A stretch of DNA of 64,000 nucleotides from assembly GCF_032397745.1 (NCBI RefSeq), contig NZ_CP135921.1:8172501-8236500 (forward strand), in the 5' to 3' direction. This document shows, piece by piece, positions 1 to 8,135 of this stretch. Both the position numbers and the translations under genes were made by a program. How positions within the stretch are numbered: the stretch's first letter is position 1; every line of letters begins with the position of its first letter. The stretch is from Bradyrhizobium prioriisuperbiae. Lineage in GTDB: Bacteria > Pseudomonadota > Alphaproteobacteria > Rhizobiales > Xanthobacteraceae. Under the pieces are notes generated by a model. That model was not told the origin of the DNA. It was given only the letters and a program-made list of their open reading frames with translations, and did not search any database.

Positions 1-480
1 GCGTTCTACTGGTTCGCGCTGGGCGTGGCGGTCATCGCCTTCGCCCTGATGACGGTGTTCGTCTCGTCCGCGTTCGGCTCATCGCTGAAAGGGGTTCGCG
101 ACCAGCCGCGCCGGATGGCGGCGCTCGGCTTCAATCCCTGGCTGATCCGCTGGATCACCTTCATCTATGCCGGCTTCTGGAGCGGCGTCGCAGGCCTGCT
201 GTACGTCTATTACAACAAGTACATCCACCCCACCTCGCTTTCGATCACGAGCTCTGCCGAAGGCCTGCTCGGCGTGATCGCCGGCGGCTCCGGAACGCGG
301 GGCGGCCCGATCGTCGGTGCCACGCTGGTGATGCTGCTGAAGAACTATGCCTCGGCCTATGTCGAGCGCTGGAACATGCTGCTGGGGCTGGTGTTCCTGT
401 TCATCGTACTGGTGATGCCGACCGGGATCGTGCCGGGTGTCCGCAGCCTTGCGGCCCGCATTCGCGGAGATGCGCGATGA
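1..480 (+). CDS. livM: Branched-chain amino acid-type ABC transporter permease (LivM), C-terminal part
   Basis: The reading frame is open from the first base, so the N-terminus lies outside the window. About 159 residues are visible. They show the LivM hallmarks: a loop with an RARxxG-like sequence (DQPRRMAALG), several hydrophobic membrane segments, and the glycine-rich IAGGSGTRGGPIVGA stretch close to the C-terminus. The protein is an inner-membrane permease of a HAAT-family importer. In soil alphaproteobacteria such transporters often carry aromatic or organic acids rather than leucine. The stop overlaps the start of livG (ATGA). Its place ahead of hydroxylase genes suggests that it imports their substrate; this is inference. 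Confidence 0.93.
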   Translation, partial: AFYWFALGVAVIAFALMTVFVSSAFGSSLKGVRDQPRRMAALGFNPWLIRWITFIYAGFWSGVAGLLYVYYNKYIHPTSLSITSSAEGLLGVIAGGSGTRGGPIVGATLVMLLKNYASAYVERWNMLLGLVFLFIVLVMPTGIVPGVRSLAARIRGDAR

Positions 481-1226
481 GCGGCACCGCCTATGCGCTC
501 GAGGTCAGGCACCTCAAGAAGGCCTTCGGTGGCCTCCCCGTCACCCAGGACGTTACGCTGCTGGTGCGCCCCGGCGAGCGCCGGCTGATCATCGGCCCGA
601 ACGGCGCGGGCAAGACCACGCTGTTCAACCAGATCACCGGCGACTTTCTGCCCAATTCCGGCCAGATCAAGCTGTTCGGACAGGATGTCACCTATCTGCC
701 GCCGCACCGGCGCGCGCACTGCGGCCTGTCGCGCACCTACCAGATCATCACGCTGTTCGCCGACGACACACTCGAACACAACGTCACGCTGGGGCTCCTG
801 GGCCTGCGCCCCTCACGCTGGCAGATGTGGCGGCCGCTGTCGTTCTATGGTGATCTTGCCGAGGAGGCCAGACGCGTCCTGCAAATGGTCGGGCTCGACC
901 ATCTCGCCGGCCATCCGGTCTCGGAGATTGCGTACGGCGAGAAGCGGCGCGTCGAGCTGGCCATGGCGCTGGCACAGAAACCGAAGGTGCTGCTGCTGGA
1001 CGAGCCGCTGGCCGGACTGTCGGGCAGCGAACGCGCGACCGTGAAAGCGCAGATCGCTTCAATTCCGCGCGACACCGCCGTGATCATGATCGAACACGAC
1101 ATGGACACGGCGCTCGATCTCGCCGAGACCGTCACACTTCTGAACTACGGCCGCGTCATTGTCGACGGCGAACGCGATGCGGTGATCGCCGACGAAAAAA
1201 CCCGCGAGGTGTATCTTGGCAACTGA
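477..1226 (+). CDS. livG: ABC transporter ATP-binding protein (LivG)
   Basis: This 249-residue ATPase belongs to the HAAT importer. Walker A is GPNGAGKT at residues 40-47 and Walker B ends in LLLDEP near residue 175. The signature is the LivG-type AYGEKRR, and the switch histidine lies in MIEHDMD. It works on the cytoplasmic face and pairs with LivF to power the LivM/LivH permeases. Its start overlaps the livM stop by 4 bases, so translation is probably coupled. The length is normal for the family. Confidence 0.95.
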   Translation: MSGTAYALEVRHLKKAFGGLPVTQDVTLLVRPGERRLIIGPNGAGKTTLFNQITGDFLPNSGQIKLFGQDVTYLPPHRRAHCGLSRTYQIITLFADDTLEHNVTLGLLGLRPSRWQMWRPLSFYGDLAEEARRVLQMVGLDHLAGHPVSEIAYGEKRRVELAMALAQKPKVLLLDEPLAGLSGSERATVKAQIASIPRDTAVIMIEHDMDTALDLAETVTLLNYGRVIVDGERDAVIADEKTREVYLGN

Positions 1227-1941
1227 TGCGCTGAGATTGACCGAGGTCAATTCCTTTTATGGCGACAGCCATGTGCTGCACGGCGTAAGCTTTGCGCTGC
1301 AGCCGGGCTGCGTGCTCGCACTGCTGGGGCGCAATGGCGCCGGCAAGACCACCTGCATCTCGACCATTGTCGGTTTCCTGACACCGCGTGACGGCGACAT
1401 CAGCCTGTTCGGCACGTCGATCCGCGGCCTGTCGCCGGAACGGATCTCGAAATCCGGCATTGGCCTCGTGCCGCAGGGACGGCGGATCTTTCCGTCGCTA
1501 TCAATACGCGAAAATCTCGAGGTGGCCCGGCAGCGGCAGAGTGGCAGCGACAAACCTTGGACGCTGGAGCGGGTCTACGAGCTGTTCCCGCGGCTGCGCG
1601 AGCGCCACACCCAGCTCGCAGGCACCTTGTCGGGCGGGGAGCAGCAGATGCTGGCGATCGGCCGGGCGCTGATGGGCAATCCGCGCGTCCTGCTGCTGGA
1701 TGAGCCATCGGAAGGCCTCGCGCCCCTGATCGTCGCCGAAGTCGGCCGTGCCATCCATCGCCTCAAGACTGAAGGACAATCCATTGTCCTGGTCGAACAG
1801 AATCGCCATCTCGCGCTCGAAGTGGCGGACCAGGCGGTGATCCTGAACACCGGCCGCTGTGCCTTTGTCGGCCGCGCGGAGGAAGTTCGCAACAATGACG
1901 ACCTCGTGGCGCAAAACCTCGGCGTCTACCACGCCCCTTGA
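1216..1941 (+). CDS. livF: ABC transporter ATP-binding protein (LivF)
   Basis: This is a 241-residue LivF-type ATPase. Walker A is GRNGAGKT (38-45), the signature is LSGGEQQ (138-144), and Walker B is VLLLDEPSEG. The only sensible start is TTG at 1216, 11 bases inside livG, because no ATG or GTG precedes the conserved N-terminus. The rare start and overlap suggest translation coupled to livG. It is the second ATPase of the importer that opens this catabolic operon. Confidence 0.94.
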   Translation: MATDALRLTEVNSFYGDSHVLHGVSFALQPGCVLALLGRNGAGKTTCISTIVGFLTPRDGDISLFGTSIRGLSPERISKSGIGLVPQGRRIFPSLSIRENLEVARQRQSGSDKPWTLERVYELFPRLRERHTQLAGTLSGGEQQMLAIGRALMGNPRVLLLDEPSEGLAPLIVAEVGRAIHRLKTEGQSIVLVEQNRHLALEVADQAVILNTGRCAFVGRAEEVRNNDDLVAQNLGVYHAP

Positions 1942-1958
1942 CGATCCGGAATTCAGCC

Positions 1959-2456
1959 ATGACTGACATCGATCAACACAGCGAAACTTGGACCTCTAAG
2001 ACTTGGGCCTTCAAGGTCAACGGTGCCGACGTTCAGGTCGCTGTTGGCGGCGACACCTCGCTGCTGACGGCGCTGCGGCATGATCTCGATCTCAGGGGCA
2101 CGCGGATCGGTTGCGCGGAGGGCAATTGCGGTGCCTGCACCGTGCTGGTCGACGGGCTGCCCGTGCAATCCTGCACCACGCCGCTGTGGTCGGTGCAGGG
2201 CCATAGCGTGCGAACAATCGAAAGCCTCGGCGCGGACGAATTGCCCGCGACGTTCCTGGCCGAACAGGCGGCCCAATGCGGCTATTGCATCAACGGCATC
2301 ATCATGACCGTGACGGGGCTGCTGGCCCGGACCCCGCCGGCCAGCCGCAGCGAAATCGTCGCCGTGCTGGACGAGCGGCATCTGTGCCGATGCGGCGCCC
2401 ATGTCCGGATCCTGCGCGCGGTCGACCGCGCCATTGCAGAACGGGCCGTCTCATGA
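1959..2456 (+). CDS. (2Fe-2S) small subunit of molybdenum hydroxylase
   Basis: This 165-residue protein carries the two [2Fe-2S] clusters of a xanthine-oxidase-family hydroxylase. The plant-ferredoxin type cluster uses Cys52, 57, 60 and 72. The second cluster uses Cys107, 110, 143 and 145 (QCGYC and CRCG motifs). It passes electrons from the molybdenum centre in the following gene to an outside acceptor. ATG 1959 is preferred; a TTG at 1938 would add seven residues. Its stop overlaps the large-subunit start. The closest recognisable relatives are isoquinoline 1-oxidoreductase and nicotinate dehydrogenase small subunits. Confidence 0.93.
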   Translation: MTDIDQHSETWTSKTWAFKVNGADVQVAVGGDTSLLTALRHDLDLRGTRIGCAEGNCGACTVLVDGLPVQSCTTPLWSVQGHSVRTIESLGADELPATFLAEQAAQCGYCINGIIMTVTGLLARTPPASRSEIVAVLDERHLCRCGAHVRILRAVDRAIAERAVS

Positions 2457-4561
2457 CCGACCTCCCTATCAGCCTCAAAGCCAATCCGCGCCTCGATCAA
2501 TGGGTATCGTTCGACACCGATGGCGTCGTTACCCTTCGAACCGGCAAGGTAGAGATTGGCCAGGGCGCCGTCACCGCGATTGCGGCAATCGCGGCCAAGG
2601 AGCTCGGTATCGACCTCGACCACATCCGGATGACGCCGGCGGACACCGCGGTTTCTCCAGATGAAGGCTATACCTCCGGCAGCTTTTCGGTGGAGCACAG
2701 CGGATCCGCCATGCGCTGGGCCTGCGCGTTGGTTCGCACGCTGTTCGAAGAGCAGGCCCGCGCCGTGCTCGGCGATGGAGAGCTGGTGGTCCGCTCCGGT
2801 GTCTTCATGCGCGCGGCCCGTAATGAAGGCGTCAGTTATTGGCAGCTCGCCGCCAAGGTCGATCTGGATCGCTCCTGCGCCGAGCTGCCACCGCCAAACC
2901 AGTACGGTGGCAGCATCGATCACGACCGCCTGCGGCGGCTCGACCTCGACGCCAAGCTGCATGGCGCGGCCTTCATCCAGGACATGACCCTGCCCGGCAT
3001 GCTGTACGGCCGGGTGCTGCGCCCGGCCCATCCGCACGACCGGCTGCAATCGTTCGACCGCGCAAGCGTTGCTGCCCTTCCCGGTGTCGTCGATGTCGTC
3101 ACGGATGGAAGCTTCATGGGCGTGGTCGCCCGGCGTGACGACCAAGCCCTCAACGCTATCCGGACCGCGGACAAGAGCGCGGAATGGACCCGGGAGCGTG
3201 CGCTTCCAGCGATCACCGATCCGGATGCGTGGATGGAGGGCCTGACAGCGCAGAGCACTACATTCATCGCCGACGAGACTGCCGTGCCAGACGATGTGCA
3301 GCGGCACGAGGCGCGATACTCCCGCCCTTATCTCGCCCACGCCTCGATCGGCCCGAGCTGTGCTGTAGCCCAGTGGGAAGATGGCGCACTCACCGTGTGG
3401 TCGCATACCCAGGGCGTGCATCCGCTACGCCGGACACTGGCACGCGCTCTTCGCATCTCGCCGGAGAACGTCCGAGTCATTCACGCGCAGGGGTCAGGCT
3501 GCTACGGCCACAACGGCGCCGACGATGTCGCGCTCGATGCCGCGCTGCTCGCACGCAACAGAAATGCCCCGGTCATGTGCTTGTGGAGCCGTGCCGACGA
3601 ACTGAGCTGGTCACCGTTCGGGGCGCCGATGCGGATCGCACTCGGCGGTGCAATCGACGATACCGGCTCCATCGTGGAATGGACCCATGAGGTCTGGAGC
3701 CCGTCGCACAACAGCCGGCCGGGGTCCGGCGGCGACGGCGTCAATCTGCTGGCGGCGTGGAGCCTCGAGGAGCCGCACCCATCCGCGCTGCTCAACGATG
3801 TGCCGCGCCCCTATGGCGGCGGTGACCGCAATGCGGTGCCGCTCTACAGGCTCGGCAAACGCAGCGTCACCCGTCATCTGATGCCGCAGGGGCCGTTGCG
3901 CAGCTCGGCGATGCGTTCGCTCGGCGCCCACGGCAATGTGTTCGCGATCGAAAGCTTCATGGATGAGCTCGCGGCCGTGGCGCAGGTCGATCCCGTCGAA
4001 TTCCGGCTGCGGCATCTGGACGATCCCCGCGCCATCGCAGTGATCAAAGCAGCAGCCGAGCGTGCCGGCTGGGATCCCGCCGAGCCCGGCGGCGAGGGTA
4101 TTGGCCGCGGTATCGCCTTCAGCCGCTACAAGAACGTGGGCGCTTATTATGCCGCGGTCGCTTTTGTCGAGATCACCGAAACGGTGCGATTGCGCCGGGT
4201 GGTCGGCGCGGTCGATGCCGGCGAGGTCATTCATCGCAACGGCCTGCTCAATCAGGTCGAAGGCGGCGTCGTGCAGGCCGCAAGCTGGGCCCTGAAGGAA
4301 AAGATCGGCTGGACCGACGACGGGTTCGCGGTTCGCTCCTGGGCCGACTATCCGATCCTGAATTTCTCCGAGACGCCCGAGATCGACACGGTGATCGTCG
4401 AGCCCCCCAGCCAGGCAGCTCTGGGCGCGGGCGAATGCGCCGCCGGCCCGATCGCAGGAGCGATCGGCAACGCCATTGCCCATGCGCTCGGCGTCCGGGT
4501 GCGCGACCTGCCGCTCACAGCCGAGCGGATCGAACAAGCCATCAATGCATCGGTTAACTGA
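2453..4561 (+). CDS. Molybdopterin-binding large subunit, isoquinoline/nicotinate dehydrogenase type
   Basis: This 702-residue subunit hydroxylates a carbon next to nitrogen (or an aldehyde) using a Mo-cytosine-dinucleotide cofactor. It has the GMLYGRVLRPAHP sequence typical of the IorB/NicB branch, glycine-rich cofactor loops (QGSGCYGHNGADD; the QGPLRS region), and the C-terminal GAGE motif whose Glu661 is the expected catalytic base. ATG 2453 overlaps the small-subunit stop. No FAD medium subunit lies nearby and I see no cytochrome c domain, so the electron acceptor is unknown. The substrate is unknown; an N-heterocyclic or aromatic acid fits the neighbours. Confidence 0.9.
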   Translation: MTDLPISLKANPRLDQWVSFDTDGVVTLRTGKVEIGQGAVTAIAAIAAKELGIDLDHIRMTPADTAVSPDEGYTSGSFSVEHSGSAMRWACALVRTLFEEQARAVLGDGELVVRSGVFMRAARNEGVSYWQLAAKVDLDRSCAELPPPNQYGGSIDHDRLRRLDLDAKLHGAAFIQDMTLPGMLYGRVLRPAHPHDRLQSFDRASVAALPGVVDVVTDGSFMGVVARRDDQALNAIRTADKSAEWTRERALPAITDPDAWMEGLTAQSTTFIADETAVPDDVQRHEARYSRPYLAHASIGPSCAVAQWEDGALTVWSHTQGVHPLRRTLARALRISPENVRVIHAQGSGCYGHNGADDVALDAALLARNRNAPVMCLWSRADELSWSPFGAPMRIALGGAIDDTGSIVEWTHEVWSPSHNSRPGSGGDGVNLLAAWSLEEPHPSALLNDVPRPYGGGDRNAVPLYRLGKRSVTRHLMPQGPLRSSAMRSLGAHGNVFAIESFMDELAAVAQVDPVEFRLRHLDDPRAIAVIKAAAERAGWDPAEPGGEGIGRGIAFSRYKNVGAYYAAVAFVEITETVRLRRVVGAVDAGEVIHRNGLLNQVEGGVVQAASWALKEKIGWTDDGFAVRSWADYPILNFSETPEIDTVIVEPPSQAALGAGECAAGPIAGAIGNAIAHALGVRVRDLPLTAERIEQAINASVN

Positions 4562-4571
4562 GAGTCACATC

Positions 4572-5468
4572 ATGAAAATTGGCGTCTGTGGAACTGGAAA
4601 AATGGGATCGGCGATCGCGCTGCGGCTGATCGAGGTCGATCATGAGGTTGCGGTCTGGAATCGCAACCCGGACAGGACAAAGCCGCTGATCGATGCGGGC
4701 GCAAAACAATTCGGCACACCAGCCGAACTTGCCGGCGCCTGCGAGATCGTCATCTCGATGCTGCTCAACGATGCCGCTTCCGACGCGGTCTACAATGGTC
4801 CCGATGGGCTGCTGACTGCCGAGCTCAACGGCAAACTGCTGATCGACACCAGCACCGTGCTCCCCGAGACCAACGTCAAACTCGGCAGCGCCGTCGTTGC
4901 GGCCGGCGCCGGTTTTGTCGAATGCCCTGTTGGAGGCACCGTAGGTCCGGCCCGCCAGGGCAAGCTGCTCGGCTTCGCCGGCGGCACTGCCGCCGATGTC
5001 GCCCGCGCCAAACCGGTGCTGGAGCAGCTCTGCCGCCGAGTGGAGCATGTCGGCGCGGTCGGCGCCGGCGCCACCATGAAGCTCGCGGTCAACCTGCCGC
5101 TGCTGGTCTACTGGCAGGCGCTTGGCGAGTCGCTGGCGATCTGCAAGTCGCTCAATCTGCCGCCCGAGAAAGTCATCGACATCCTGTCCGATACGTCGGG
5201 AACGCCGGTCGCGATGAAAGGCCGTGGTCCCGACATCGCAAAACTGCTCGCGGGCGAGACCATTGGCGCACCGGCGTTCGCCATCAGCGCCGCGAAGAAG
5301 GATCTCGCGACCGCGGTACGCTTTGCCGAAACGCAACATACCACACTGCCGGTCGCAGCCAGCGCACTGGCCTGCTTCGAGAAGGCCGAAGCCGCGGGAC
5401 TTGGGGACGCCGATGCCGTTGCCGTGCCCGTGTTCTGGGCGAATAGCAGCGCAACATCTCGTCCCTGA
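4572..5468 (+). CDS. NAD(P)-dependent 3-hydroxyisobutyrate dehydrogenase-family oxidoreductase
   Basis: This 298-residue beta-hydroxyacid dehydrogenase has an N-terminal Rossmann motif GTGKMG (7-12), the substrate-binding segment ECPVGGTVGPARQG, and the catalytic lysine at 170 in ATMKLAVN. The family oxidises 3-hydroxy acids or reduces the matching semialdehydes (3-hydroxyisobutyrate, tartronate, 2-hydroxymethylglutarate). ATG 4572 lies 11 bases after the large-subunit stop, within the same operon. It probably handles an intermediate downstream of ring hydroxylation, but the substrate cannot be read from sequence. Confidence 0.88.
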   Translation: MKIGVCGTGKMGSAIALRLIEVDHEVAVWNRNPDRTKPLIDAGAKQFGTPAELAGACEIVISMLLNDAASDAVYNGPDGLLTAELNGKLLIDTSTVLPETNVKLGSAVVAAGAGFVECPVGGTVGPARQGKLLGFAGGTAADVARAKPVLEQLCRRVEHVGAVGAGATMKLAVNLPLLVYWQALGESLAICKSLNLPPEKVIDILSDTSGTPVAMKGRGPDIAKLLAGETIGAPAFAISAAKKDLATAVRFAETQHTTLPVAASALACFEKAEAAGLGDADAVAVPVFWANSSATSRP

Positions 5469-5512
5469 CCCCATACACGCAACTGGTCCACCCAAAACAA
5501 GAGAGTAAAAAA

Positions 5513-6589
5513 ATGATCGAATCCAAGAACCGCTATGGTCTGACCGCCGCACGAATCCATGATGCGGATGGCCGCGCGCGGCGCCCGTCCTCGCCGACCA
5601 TCGACGTGCACGCCCATGTGGTGATTCCGCAGGCCGCCGCGATCGCGCAGCCGCATCTCGACATCAAGCGCATTCCACTGGCTCACTTTGCGGATGCTGC
5701 CACCAAGGAGATCAACGCGCAGCAGGACAAGAACATCACCGGCGTGATGTTCAAGGACGTCGAAAAACGTCTCAGGGATCTCGACCGGATGGGCATCGAC
5801 GTCCAGGTCGTCGCCCCTGCCCCGGGCCAGTGCTATTACGCCGTTCCGGCCGAGATCGCGGAAAAAGCCCACCGCCTCGCCAATGACGGCGTTGCCGAAT
5901 ACTGCGCACGCCATCCGGACCGTTTCGCCGGCCTCGGCGTGGTGACGCTACAGGAACCGGAGGCCGCGGTACGCGAGCTCGACTACATCATGGGGCATCT
6001 GAACCTCAGGGGTGTCGAGATCCTGACCAATGTCGACGGCCAGGAGCTGTCCGATCCAAAATTCCGGCCGTTCTTCGCCAAGGCGGAAGAGCTCGGCGCC
6101 TTCATCATGATGCACCCGAACGGGTTCACCCATGGCGAGCGCCTGACCCATTTCTATTTCAACAATGTCATCGGCAATCCGTTCGAGACCACACTGGCGC
6201 TGCACAACCTGATCTTCAGCGGCACACTGGCGCGTTTTCCGGACATCAAACTGATGGCCGTGCATGGCGGCGGCTATCTGCCTGGATACTCCGGCCGCAT
6301 CGATCACGCCTGGGGTGCCCGGCAGGATTCCCATGGCGACCTGCCGCTGCCGCCGACGACCTACCTGCGACAGGTCTATCTCGACACCGTCGTCTTCAGC
6401 TATCACCAGCTGGCTTATCTGCTCGACGTGTTTGGCCCGGATCGCATCCTGATGGGGACCGACTATCCCTTCGACATGGCCGAATATAATCCGATCGGCC
6501 ACATCGCAGGCGTCAACGGCATGGATGAGAGCACGCTGGCGCAGCTCACCGGGGGCAATGCGATCCGAGTTCTCGGGCTCGATCTCTGA
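5513..6589 (+). CDS. Amidohydrolase-family decarboxylase/hydrolase, ACMSD-like
   Basis: The 358-residue protein has a metal-dependent TIM-barrel fold. The HxH metal pair is at residues 33 and 35 (DVHAHV), MMHPNG and HGGGYLPGYSGR supply further active-site residues, and the late aspartate is in GTDYPF. This pattern matches aminocarboxymuconate-semialdehyde decarboxylase and related gamma-resorcylate decarboxylases, though the family also holds hydrolases. It is the last gene of the leftmost + strand operon and has a purine-rich ribosome site (AAGAGAG) before the ATG. A UUCG-loop hairpin follows. Confidence 0.88.
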   Translation: MIESKNRYGLTAARIHDADGRARRPSSPTIDVHAHVVIPQAAAIAQPHLDIKRIPLAHFADAATKEINAQQDKNITGVMFKDVEKRLRDLDRMGIDVQVVAPAPGQCYYAVPAEIAEKAHRLANDGVAEYCARHPDRFAGLGVVTLQEPEAAVRELDYIMGHLNLRGVEILTNVDGQELSDPKFRPFFAKAEELGAFIMMHPNGFTHGERLTHFYFNNVIGNPFETTLALHNLIFSGTLARFPDIKLMAVHGGGYLPGYSGRIDHAWGARQDSHGDLPLPPTTYLRQVYLDTVVFSYHQLAYLLDVFGPDRILMGTDYPFDMAEYNPIGHIAGVNGMDESTLAQLTGGNAIRVLGLDL

Positions 6590-6604
6590 GTTGATACGCA
6601 TCCG

Positions 6605-6628
6605 GCCGGGAGCGTTCGCGTTCCCGGC
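6605..6628. terminator. UUCG-loop hairpin between convergent genes
   Basis: GCCGGGA (6605-6611) pairs with TCCCGGC (6622-6628). The inner bases extend the stem to a TTCG tetraloop. There is no T-run, so it is not a classic intrinsic terminator. It sits exactly between the convergent amidohydrolase and tetR genes, which suggests a two-way terminator or 3'-end stabiliser. Confidence 0.6.
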
Positions 6629-7336
6629 TTACTGCGTCGTCTTGCTCCGGTTTTGACGCGTCGGCGCGGCCACCGCGGGCTCGCCGGTGCCATAGACCTC
6701 CGCGATGCCTTTCAGGAAAACATCGAGGGTCGTAGCGATGAACTGCTCCTTGTCGCGGAGCACCGGCGCCTCATAGATCACCTTGCGCACGCCGTAGTAG
6801 AAAATGCCGTCGTGAAAGGCCCACGCCAGCTCGATCTCGGCTTGCGTCGGCTTCTTCGCCGGCAGTCCGGCCTGGTGGCGGTACTCATTGATGATCGGCA
6901 CCAGGATTTTCGGCTGCACCACGTTCTTGAGGTACCAGCGATTGATATCGAGGCCCTTCAGTCCCGAAAACAGATAAATTCGCATCCATTTCCGAGTGAA
7001 AATCACGTCGGTATAGCCGCGATAAAATTCCTTCAATCGCTCGATCAGGGGGCGCGAACGATCTGTCAGCAGATCGCCCCATGCCGGGTCCCAGCGCTCC
7101 AGATAGACCGTGCGATAAACCTCCTTGATCAGATGCTCCTTGCTCGGGAAATAGCGATAGAGCAGCGGCTGCGCGATCCCAAGTTGACGGGCCAGTTCGC
7201 GTGTCACTCCGCTGAAGCCGTGCTCCGCGAAAAACTCCGTCGCCTGCGCGATGATCTCCCGTCGGCGCTCGTCCGGCGCCAAGCGCCGGCGCTTCGATCG
7301 CACCGCGGGGCGAGACGGTTTGGTGGCTTTGCTCAT
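6629..7336 (-). CDS. TetR/AcrR-family transcriptional regulator
   Basis: This 235-residue regulator has a basic N-terminal tail (KPSRPAVRSKRRR) and a TetR helix-turn-helix (GVTRELARQLGIAQPLLYRYFPSKEHL), followed by a helical ligand-binding domain. TetR proteins usually repress nearby genes until a small ligand binds. It is the last gene of the leftward catabolic unit that begins at 14290, and faces the molybdenum-hydroxylase operon tail-to-tail. Its targets cannot be told from this window. Confidence 0.92.
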   Translation of the reverse strand: MSKATKPSRPAVRSKRRRLAPDERRREIIAQATEFFAEHGFSGVTRELARQLGIAQPLLYRYFPSKEHLIKEVYRTVYLERWDPAWGDLLTDRSRPLIERLKEFYRGYTDVIFTRKWMRIYLFSGLKGLDINRWYLKNVVQPKILVPIINEYRHQAGLPAKKPTQAEIELAWAFHDGIFYYGVRKVIYEAPVLRDKEQFIATTLDVFLKGIAEVYGTGEPAVAAPTRQNRSKTTQ

Positions 7337-7375
7337 GAATGGTGTTGTGAACTCTGGAGGAAAGCGAACCGGCGA

Positions 7376-8032
7376 TCAGTGAGCTTTGGCGCTCTGATAG
7401 CCGGGCTGTTTGAATGGGTGAGACGCCGCGAACGCCGGATGTTCAAAGCAGCGCTCGCCGAGCTTGTTCACCGCGGGAAAGGTCTTCACATCGACCTTGA
7501 AGTAACCCGCACTGATGATCTGGCCGGCGATGCAGATATCGGCAATGGTGGGCGCTTCACCCAAAGCGAAAGGCTTGGCGGGTCGGCGCGACAGCAAGCG
7601 CTCATAGGTCGCAAGCCCCTCCGCGGTCCAATGCCCTGCCCAGGCTTCGATGGCCGCAGCATCGGCATTAAACGTCTTCGCCAGATGATTGCGCACCCGC
7701 GGCACGATGAAGGGATGAGCATCGGCGATCGCCACCAGTCCAAGGGATCGCGCATAGGCGCGCTCCTTGGGGTCAACAGGCAACAGCCGCGGCTCCGGGC
7801 TGATGTCGTCGAGATATTCCATGATCGCCAGCGACTGAAAGATCGTTTGGCCATCGTGGACAAAGGTCGGCACCACGTGCTCGGCATTGACCTCGTCATA
7901 GTCCGACTTGAATTGTTCGCCGGATAGAATATCGACCGAGATTTCCTCGAACGGCAGCTCTTTCAGAGCGAGCGCCGTTCGCACGCGAAACGACGCAATC
8001 GACCGCCAGAAGCCGTAAACCTGTATCGCCAT
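7376..8032 (-). CDS. Zeta-class glutathione S-transferase (maleylacetoacetate/maleylpyruvate isomerase-like)
   Basis: The 218-residue protein has an N-terminal thioredoxin-like domain and a helical C-terminal domain. The sequence RSIASFRVRTAL aligns with the zeta-GST motif RSSCxWRVRIAL: the first serine (Ser11) is kept but the usual cysteine is Ala13. Zeta GSTs isomerise maleylacetoacetate or maleylpyruvate to the fumaryl forms in homogentisate and gentisate breakdown, which fits the ring hydroxylases upstream. I chose ATG 8032 because the family starts there; an upstream frame extension to 8092 looks non-coding. Confidence 0.85.
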   Translation of the reverse strand: MAIQVYGFWRSIASFRVRTALALKELPFEEISVDILSGEQFKSDYDEVNAEHVVPTFVHDGQTIFQSLAIMEYLDDISPEPRLLPVDPKERAYARSLGLVAIADAHPFIVPRVRNHLAKTFNADAAAIEAWAGHWTAEGLATYERLLSRRPAKPFALGEAPTIADICIAGQIISAGYFKVDVKTFPAVNKLGERCFEHPAFAASHPFKQPGYQSAKAH

Positions 8033-8135
8033 CGGACACATCCCGCAGGGCCACGTTGTCGCAGCTTTAGCCCGGCTGGATTCCCATGACAATAAAGATA
8101 CGGGACGGCCACGGACCGAACCCGAGCCGTCATTC

